Source of the DNA: Endotrypanum monterogeii
Lineage: Eukaryota; Euglenozoa; Kinetoplastea; Trypanosomatida; Trypanosomatidae
NCBI GenBank assembly: GCA_000333855.2
Contig: CM007333.1
Span: 14,701-78,700, forward strand
Length of the DNA: 64,000 nucleotides
Direction: 5' to 3'
In this document: one piece after another, positions 57,666-64,000 of the stretch
Layout of the letters: every line of letters starts with the position of its first letter
Numbering within the stretch: position 1 is the first letter of the stretch
Made by a program: the position numbers and the translations under genes
The notes under the pieces: model-generated
Told to the model about the DNA's origin: nothing
The model's input: the letters and a program-made list of their open reading frames with translations, nothing else
Databases searched by the model: none

Positions 57666-60600
57666 TTATGCAAGCAGCGCGTCGAAGAGACCGGGTGAGA
57701 GGACGAGCCGCAGACTTTCTATGGCCAATGTAGGATGATAGCAACAGCACCCCAAAGTGCTGCCTAACCAGGAATCGCTGTCCTTCTCGTCTCTTGGGGA
57801 GTCGGGCTCGCCAGATCTTGCAGGTGAAAGCGGCGGCAGCGACGCCCCGGAGTCGGTTCGCAAGCGCTTGCGCCGCTGAAATGGACTGCGCAGCTTCGGC
57901 GGGCCGTCGAATACACCGCTGCCGGGGGTATAGAGGGGCTGCGCGAGTTCCTCCTCCTGGCAGATCAACAGCTGATGATCAACCAAAAACCGGAGAACCG
58001 TCCACAGGGCCCGCCGACTCAGCACCCCGCTCGCCAATAAACGTGCCTCCAAGTCAGCGTGTCGAATACCTGGCACACGCAAAATGTAGCGGTAAACAGT
58101 GTGCACCACAAGATGCCACATGTAGGAGTGCCAGCGTCCATCCACGTGATGGAATATACTAGGATACGGAATCAGACCACAGCCATGAGGAATGCATCCA
58201 TCACCATGTCCCGAAAGAAAAGGAGAGAGCGAGAGAAAAGCACCACTGCTCAGCGCCTCGCGACACGCCTCGACAGCGCGCTGCTCCGCCGCGGCTGGGG
58301 GACCGTCGATGGGCAAATCCTGTAGGTACGGTGGATCACCGAAATGACGAAGAGAGCGGGCAGGGTACAGTCGACGGGCGGTCTCGGCTTGTGGGCGAGT
58401 AACTGCAACGCTGTCTGCGTCCTCGTCACTGCTCTCACTGGCACTGTTCCTTCCCTCCTCCTCGCTTGAGGCCTCGTCTCCTGCCCTTGCTGCTGAGAAG
58501 CGCCTGCGTTTGGAGTGCTTTCGGGACCGTCGTGTCGACACGGTGCCAATCGCCACACCGCTCTCACCGCAATCGGCCCTCCCTCCACGATCAAGGCTCT
58601 GACGCCACGAAAGACCTTCGCATGCAACCGCCTCGGCCGGCCATGCCAGCTGCGGCAGAGGAAGTTGTGTCATCTTATGCCGCACTGCATTCGGCGCCAT
58701 CGACATGTCCGCTGGATCCATCGAGGGCTGATGGCGAAGAGACAGCGGCAGCGGCGGTGTGCGCTGCACCGTTGCTTGAGCATCCAATGCAAGCAGTGAG
58801 TTCATCTCTGGACGTGCCCATAGCAGTGTGGGACTCTCGCGACCCCCAGCTAGAGCTCCGCCTACAGCGTCCGCCTCCTGGGCCCACTGGTGCAGCATAG
58901 CCAAGTTTGCACACGGAAGGGGTGCGGTGCGTAAGGCGCTGATGGGAAGAACATATGGACTGCGCGCGAGGGACAACTGCGGCACGCGAACAGTCTTCTG
59001 CCGCGTCCGACGGAACACCGGCATTCGCTGCAAGAAGGCACGCGCACGCGTCACCATCCAAGGTTTGTTGAGCGCCGTCAAGAGCGACCGTGCGACGCTG
59101 GCGCGGTAGTGGGCCTGGTCGCTAAAAAGAATCATACGCAGCATATCTGCAACCACCTCGAAGCCGGCCTCCACCTGCAGCAGTGACCTCGACACCTTTG
59201 GTGAACAAGACGGCTGTGCCACTGCTCTGTGCGTAAATGGTGACGAAGACCCCAAGGCAGCACTCGGTTGCACAGTTTCACAGTTGGTGGTCGCAGCTCC
59301 TGTACTTGCAGGCAGAGCCGCCACCTGTGGGGCATACACGCCCTCCACCTCTTTGAAAAGCGCCTCGGTTAACGAGGAGCGCTGCGAGTGTCGCGCTCTG
59401 ACAACCGCGTTCGAGCTCCGCACAGTACGCAGCGTCTCCGCGAGAGCTGCCATGTGCATGGTCGACACACTCACCAGTCGATTGTACGCACTGCCACCCT
59501 GCCCAGTACCCATGACATTAAACTCTGTGGGTAGAGCAACACCGCAACCTTGAGGGGAAAGCGTGCTGTTGGCCTCGGCACCTTTCTGCCGCCCTAGCAG
59601 GAGAGTTGGCAGCGCCGCTGGAACACAAAAAAGGGGATGGTGTGAAAGATGCACGCCTCGACCGCGAAGCACAAAGCGCACCAAGTCCTCGACGCGCTTG
59701 ATGGGAGAGAAGTGATAAAACGCGGACTCCAGCGCCTCAGCCACGGTGCGGCCATTAATCTCCGTACGAGCAGCCTTGCACAACCGCTTCGGCGCCACGC
59801 GCTGGCCTCCATATGGCACCGGCGCCGTTGGGGAAACGCCACGGGCGTCACGTCCGCGTCCATGAAGCGGGTGCACAAGCATTGAAGTAGTGGAAACGGT
59901 GCCGTCTCTACCAGGAAAGCCCTTCACACCTGTGCCATGCATCACAGCGATGTCGCCGACGGCGGCGAGACTGACGCTGAGTCGCGACTCCAACGGCAGC
60001 CCACCGCTTTGGTACAGCTGAGCCCCTAGAACGCTGGGGTCCTGTCGCAGGATCTTGGAGAGGGACAACACCTGCGGTACTGTAATATTCGCCTGCAGTG
60101 CGGAGGGCAGCGGATCGAGTCTGCGTGACGGTCGCCCAATCGCGCACCAGAACGGTAACCAGTAGCGCATGCACGCGTACAGCGAGGCGGCAGCGGTGGG
60201 TGGGGCAGACATGAAGTGGTGCGTGTAGCCGTCCACAGTGCACTGCGGCACTAATGTGTATCTGACAACGTCGCATGCCTCCGGAGAGAGACAGTTGTCG
60301 AGAACACCCTGTGTCAAACGGATAAGCCTACGGGTCTGCAACTCGTGCAGAGACGCAAGCAACATCTGCGCTCCCCGCTGCATACACCATCCATACACAC
60401 TGGGAGGTAGATCACGGAGAGGTGTGGACCAGCCACACACACCACCCCCACGATCCACGACAAAGCCCAGGTCGGCTTGTGGAAGACCCACAACGATGAC
60501 AAACGTGCTAAGAGTCATGCGAGCGTACATCTCGCGCACACACACACCAGACGAGTCTGTTGTCGCACTAGGAACTGTATCCTCTATGGGGTAGAGGTAG

Positions 60601-63326
60601 TGCTGGTGCCAAAGCTCGAGGTGAAGCCGTGAGATGCGCTGCACTAGGCTCCTTGCGTAGCCGTTGCGCACCGCCATGACTCGATTCACCGCCTTGGTGG
60701 TTGCGGGGTGCACCTCGACGAGACGCTCACTCAACGTAGATCGGCGACCACCCTCTAATACAACCGGCACGCTTGTCAGCACCATTCCCGAGGGAATCGC
60801 CTTTCCACTCACCGCAGAGAGTGTCACTGATTGACGCGCACTCCTCCCCGCAAGCTCGGCAGCAGCCTCAGCCTCTAGTACAGCTCGCTTCGCCGCATCG
60901 CTAAGTGTGGTGGGGCCCGTCTCTCCCTCAGTAGCCACCAGCACTACCAGTCCCACATGTTTCCGTCCACGTTGGACTACTGCGGTAGTATAAACATATC
61001 GGAGTTGTCGCAGAAGCGGCAGAACACGTCGACTTAATGTAGAAACGTCAATACTCTGCGCCAGCCGCGGCACCGACGCAGCGTGGTACGGGGCAGCGTG
61101 TACGAGCACATCTAAAACTGTGTTGACGGCGTAAGCAGAAAGGCCTTTGGGAAGGCGGGAATCGTTGGGTACGAAGTGGAGCATGCGACGAAGCGATGAC
61201 GACAACTCAGTTACTTCTTCGGTCACGCGATCCACCGCCGCAGCGACCCCCACCCCCTTCCCAGGAAGGAGTACATCGTCCTGACCTCTTTTCACCGCAG
61301 TTGCAGCTGGAGCGTCGACAGTACACACACCCTGCGCAGGCGACGTGGCCAGTTGCCGGGGCGTGTAGACCAGTGTAAACACTTTGGTGTGCTGCAGAAG
61401 CAAATAACATGTCGCTAACGTACCGCGCATCTTCGCGTATCTTTCAAAGAAGGGGAATAGAACCTTTCCCCGTTGCTTGTACGACAAGTGAAACCTGATG
61501 CGAGGTACCGTGGCGGTGAGTGAAAGTGGGCGCCGCTCCGCCTCCTGGGCGGCCTGCAGCTCAAGTGCGTGGTTGGCCTCCACGCGCAGTACAGCAAAGG
61601 CTTCCAACTGCTGACGTCGAGTTGACGGCTGCTGAAGCGGAAATACTGCCGCCTGTGTTTGAGCCTCATCGCCCTGCTCACCGCCGTTCTCATCGTCACC
61701 ACTGTCCTTGAAACCAACGTCGTCAGAGCCGACGTCGTCGTCATCGAACTCGGCCACATCGGACTCATCGACGCGCCCAGGCGCTGGGTCTGGTCGCAGC
61801 ATCACAGGAGCAACCACATGCTGGCTCCGCAACGCAGCCTTGCCAGACCTGCCGGTGTCGTCAAGAGGGAGGTCCGCTGCATCGTTGTCAACTCCACCAC
61901 TGCTGCCTGGACCGTACAGGGAGCCAGCCACATCTCCGGCACCACCGGTGCCACCTCCAGCACCAACGCACACTTGTGGAGCGATACAACCAGAGGACGG
62001 CGCGGAAGCCGATGCAGCGCGCACTTGCCTTGCAAGGTCTTCTGAAGGAATCACCAAGCGCAGCTCACGCAAATGACCGCGCAGGGTGGCTGAGGCGGTT
62101 ACAATACGGAGACCCGCTGCGCTGATCAGGCGCCGCACGTGCATTCGCTCTGTCCGCGAAAAGTCCTCCCAGCGATTGAGAAAAAGGCCGTGGGCAGCTA
62201 GCACAGCGTGCACAGCATCCTGCATGAGGAGCCGGCGATCCGGAGAGTGCAGGACCATCTGGCGCACCAACTCCAAATCAAATGTCACACCAGGAAACGC
62301 GGAATCTCGACTTCGCCTGCGAGCGTAGTAGCGATGAAGAGGGTGATTTTGGCGACCGGAGCGGTGCCGTTGCAGCGAAGACGCGAGTGATACCGGTGGA
62401 GTCGCACTCATCCCACCTCCACCGCCGGCACCGCCAAGACTCCACTCCCCGTAAAGTTGATCACATTCGGCGGATGCAGTCGAATCGAAACCGTCATTCG
62501 AGCAGGACACCCCACCGCCACGGAAGCTCTCCCTCCCCCGCTCCACCCCGACAAGGTGCTCCTTCTTCTCCCGCTCCGTCAGTGGCAGCGCAAAATGAGG
62601 GAAAAATCGATACACCACCTCACGCGAGGGCACTTGGTACATGTACACAAGTGTAACCTTATGCACTCGGCGCAAAAATTTGAGTCCGCTGCTAACAAGG
62701 TGACTCTTGTATCGTGCCTTGAACTCCGAAGTGCTGGGCAAGCGATCCCAGCCTAGAACGGCGTTTTCTGCGATAAACCGGGAAACTGTGTCCAGTGTTT
62801 CATTCCGGATGGGATAACCCATGACGCGCTCGCGCAGGGCGTGCGACGGAATGAAGTACAACAGCGCTCTGTCACCCGCATCCTCCAGAGGCAGAGAAAA
62901 ACGCTCTAGTTGAGAATTGCCTTCTATGAACCCGTCGATACATTCTATCCTCTCTCGCCAGGCCAAACGACCTGAATCGAGAAAATCGACAGCCTCCTGC
63001 ACAGACACTCGACGCCGCTGCACCTTCCTGGACGAAAGGGTGTCTACAGGTGGTGTCGTCTTTTCACTTCTTCCCCTCCGAGCCCCAGGTTCCGTCGCGC
63101 CCGCATGCCTATTGACCGATGCCTCTGCGTACAGGTCAAACTGGTCCTCGTGGGTGGTTAATAAAAGCCGCACAATCGTGTTGCGGAGCGTCTCGTTCGA
63201 GGCCCACCCCTGGCACGGTAGAACATCTTGGCAGATAAACTCATTCAGCTGCGCAGAGGAGCAGCCGTCATCTGGCGCCTGTACACCGATGAACTCCAGA
63301 CAATATTGTAAGCACACCCCGAACAT
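57666..63326 (-). CDS. Very large protein, 1,886 aa, possible TFIIIC-like B-block factor
   Basis: I cannot name this with certainty. It is probably nuclear: an Arg/Lys cluster (SRRSRKHSKRRR, about 1600) precedes an acidic Ser stretch (EASSEEEGRNSASESSDEDA), and another acidic stretch lies at about 520-555 (EFDDDDVGSDDVG). Several segments look like small helical or winged-helix modules ending in a beta strand: SSGLKFLRRVHKVTLVYMYQ (about 220), RRLISAAGLRIVTAS (about 415), LPLLRQLRYVYTTAVVQRG (about 780) and, most clearly, the C-terminal YRYILRVPGIRHADLEARLL...LSRRALWTVLRFLVDHQLLI (about 1742-1790). Size, repeated winged-helix character and the VPGI...LL...VL..L block recall the largest TFIIIC subunit (TFC3/GTF3C1, B-box binding), a factor not well described in trypanosomatids. 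This is inference; a conserved hypothetical is the safe call. The start is the ATG at 63326. Confidence 0.7.
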   Translation of the reverse strand: MFGVCLQYCLEFIGVQAPDDGCSSAQLNEFICQDVLPCQGWASNETLRNTIVRLLLTTHEDQFDLYAEASVNRHAGATEPGARRGRSEKTTPPVDTLSSRKVQRRRVSVQEAVDFLDSGRLAWRERIECIDGFIEGNSQLERFSLPLEDAGDRALLYFIPSHALRERVMGYPIRNETLDTVSRFIAENAVLGWDRLPSTSEFKARYKSHLVSSGLKFLRRVHKVTLVYMYQVPSREVVYRFFPHFALPLTEREKKEHLVGVERGRESFRGGGVSCSNDGFDSTASAECDQLYGEWSLGGAGGGGGMSATPPVSLASSLQRHRSGRQNHPLHRYYARRRSRDSAFPGVTFDLELVRQMVLHSPDRRLLMQDAVHAVLAAHGLFLNRWEDFSRTERMHVRRLISAAGLRIVTASATLRGHLRELRLVIPSEDLARQVRAASASAPSSGCIAPQVCVGAGGGTGGAGDVAGSLYGPGSSGGVDNDAADLPLDDTGRSGKAALRSQHVVAPVMLRPDPAPGRVDESDVAEFDDDDVGSDDVGFKDSGDDENGGEQGDEAQTQAAVFPLQQPSTRRQQLEAFAVLRVEANHALELQAAQEAERRPLSLTATVPRIRFHLSYKQRGKVLFPFFERYAKMRGTLATCYLLLQHTKVFTLVYTPRQLATSPAQGVCTVDAPAATAVKRGQDDVLLPGKGVGVAAAVDRVTEEVTELSSSLRRMLHFVPNDSRLPKGLSAYAVNTVLDVLVHAAPYHAASVPRLAQSIDVSTLSRRVLPLLRQLRYVYTTAVVQRGRKHVGLVVLVATEGETGPTTLSDAAKRAVLEAEAAAELAGRSARQSVTLSAVSGKAIPSGMVLTSVPVVLEGGRRSTLSERLVEVHPATTKAVNRVMAVRNGYARSLVQRISRLHLELWHQHYLYPIEDTVPSATTDSSGVCVREMYARMTLSTFVIVVGLPQADLGFVVDRGGGVCGWSTPLRDLPPSVYGWCMQRGAQMLLASLHELQTRRLIRLTQGVLDNCLSPEACDVVRYTLVPQCTVDGYTHHFMSAPPTAAASLYACMRYWLPFWCAIGRPSRRLDPLPSALQANITVPQVLSLSKILRQDPSVLGAQLYQSGGLPLESRLSVSLAAVGDIAVMHGTGVKGFPGRDGTVSTTSMLVHPLHGRGRDARGVSPTAPVPYGGQRVAPKRLCKAARTEINGRTVAEALESAFYHFSPIKRVEDLVRFVLRGRGVHLSHHPLFCVPAALPTLLLGRQKGAEANSTLSPQGCGVALPTEFNVMGTGQGGSAYNRLVSVSTMHMAALAETLRTVRSSNAVVRARHSQRSSLTEALFKEVEGVYAPQVAALPASTGAATTNCETVQPSAALGSSSPFTHRAVAQPSCSPKVSRSLLQVEAGFEVVADMLRMILFSDQAHYRASVARSLLTALNKPWMVTRARAFLQRMPVFRRTRQKTVRVPQLSLARSPYVLPISALRTAPLPCANLAMLHQWAQEADAVGGALAGGRESPTLLWARPEMNSLLALDAQATVQRTPPLPLSLRHQPSMDPADMSMAPNAVRHKMTQLPLPQLAWPAEAVACEGLSWRQSLDRGGRADCGESGVAIGTVSTRRSRKHSKRRRFSAARAGDEASSEEEGRNSASESSDEDADSVAVTRPQAETARRLYPARSLRHFGDPPYLQDLPIDGPPAAAEQRAVEACREALSSGAFLSLSPFLSGHGDGCIPHGCGLIPYPSIFHHVDGRWHSYMWHLVVHTVYRYILRVPGIRHADLEARLLASGVLSRRALWTVLRFLVDHQLLICQEEELAQPLYTPGSGVFDGPPKLRSPFQRRKRLRTDSGASLPPLSPARSGEPDSPRDEKDSDSWLGSTLGCCCYHPTLAIESLRLVLSPGLFDALLA

Positions 63327-64000
63327 CTAGGGTGTAAGGTAGAGCTATTGCTCGTCCTGCACTCGTGCACTTCCAGGTTACAGAAAAAAAGACAAACGGG
63401 ATCAAGGAGTGACACATTCGGAAGAACAACACCATGGAGACAAAATCAGCACGAGAAATGGTGACACAGGCACCACGCATGCCCGCATAAACCCCACCTC
63501 ACAAAGAAAGCATCTGCTCGACCGCAACGAACAGGAAATCAATCAGGAAAAATGTGAGCATTCCATCCGGTACCCAAACACCCTCGCACCCCGCAGTATG
63601 AAATTCCGATGGGTAAAGAGAGGAAGACGACAGGTCGTCGCGTGCCGCAGATCCGTAAACGGCGCAGCACCCCCCGCCCCCTCCCCAGTAGCTCAGTCAC
63701 GCACACGCACACACCCCATCGAGATGCTACAGCGGGATCGGCATTCCCCCAGACACATGCACGCACATGTGCGCACGACTCCTCGATTTGATTCTTGCTC
63801 ACCAATCGGCGACAGAGAGGGACAGAAGAAGGCCCTCTGCTTTCACATCAATACAGCGTCGCGGCAACACGCGCGTGTATGCGTGCGCAGCAGACGCACA
63901 CACACGCAGGGAAGGAAAGAACGGGGTATGGTGAAGGAGAAAGGGCGACGGGCGGGGAGGCGCAGGGCATCAGCACCACCGCTGCTCCCCCCCTCCGGCA
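63327..64000. other. Right edge, no gene seen
   Basis: This is the 5' leader region of the 1,886-aa gene. The coding strand has a CCCGTTTGTCTTTTTTTCTG tract at about 63380-63400 followed by several AGs before the ATG, so the acceptor probably lies at about 63340-63375. The rest holds CA-rich and C-rich stretches and no supported frame. Confidence 0.5.

Noticed and set aside
1..64000. Strand-switch region, CRISPR array, insertion sequence or telomere repeat
   Set aside because: All supported genes share one strand, no spaced palindromic repeats or transposase frames are present, and no TTAGGG arrays were seen.

Overview
The window is nuclear DNA from a trypanosomatid flagellate, most likely a Leishmania-type (Leishmaniinae) species. 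The reasons are: all 21 supported protein genes lie on the minus strand as one head-to-tail cluster (a polycistronic transcription unit); none shows introns; genes are separated by 0.5-4 kb spacers full of CA/GT, AT and poly-purine tracts; many starts are preceded on the coding strand by a polypyrimidine tract and an AG (spliced-leader acceptor); and the gene set is kinetoplastid (kinetoplast DNA polymerase IB, the unusual PKA regulatory subunit, a FYVE-lipase, an M32 carboxypeptidase). From memory, the order POLIB - M32 carboxypeptidase - MCAK-like kinesin - PKA-R resembles the left part of Leishmania chromosome 13. I could not check this, and the species cannot be fixed from sequence alone.

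Layout, left to right (transcription runs right to left). 1-11.5 kb: a small unknown protein, POLIB and the M32 carboxypeptidase. 13-22.5 kb: an unknown 447-aa protein, a SURF1-like cytochrome oxidase assembly factor, a small coiled-coil protein and a kinesin-13 carrying a C-terminal zinc-finger array. A 66-base assembly gap follows at 22928-22993. 23.7-30.3 kb: a probable mitoribosomal mL52, a PhyH-fold protein and the PKA regulatory subunit. 31-35 kb: a divergent MYST-family acetyltransferase-like protein and a TPR protein. 35.0-39.1 kb is gene-free and holds a 468-base gap. 39-48.3 kb: an unknown protein, a FYVE-lipase, a Rab5-like GTPase and a RING/coiled-coil protein resembling meiotic Zip3/RNF212. 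50-56.4 kb: a CFAP73/CCDC42-type axonemal protein, an Aladin-like WD protein and the NatA catalytic subunit NAA10. 57.7-63.3 kb: a 1,886-aa protein with winged-helix-like segments, possibly a TFIIIC-like factor.

The genes do not form one pathway. Neighbours in a kinetoplastid transcription unit are usually functionally unrelated, and expression is set mainly by trans-splicing and UTRs. Loose themes are mitochondrial maintenance (POLIB, SURF1, mL52), the flagellum and cytoskeleton (kinesin-13, CFAP73-like) and signalling or trafficking (PKA-R, Rab5-like, FYVE-lipase). The most notable observations are proteins whose family signature residues have changed: a MYST homologue lacking the usual acetyl-CoA glycine and catalytic glutamate, a PhyH-fold protein without visible iron ligands, PKA-R with both cAMP-binding arginines replaced, and POLIB with a DEDDh exonuclease set inside its polymerase domain. 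I found no mobile-element system, CRISPR array or clearly supported RNA gene.
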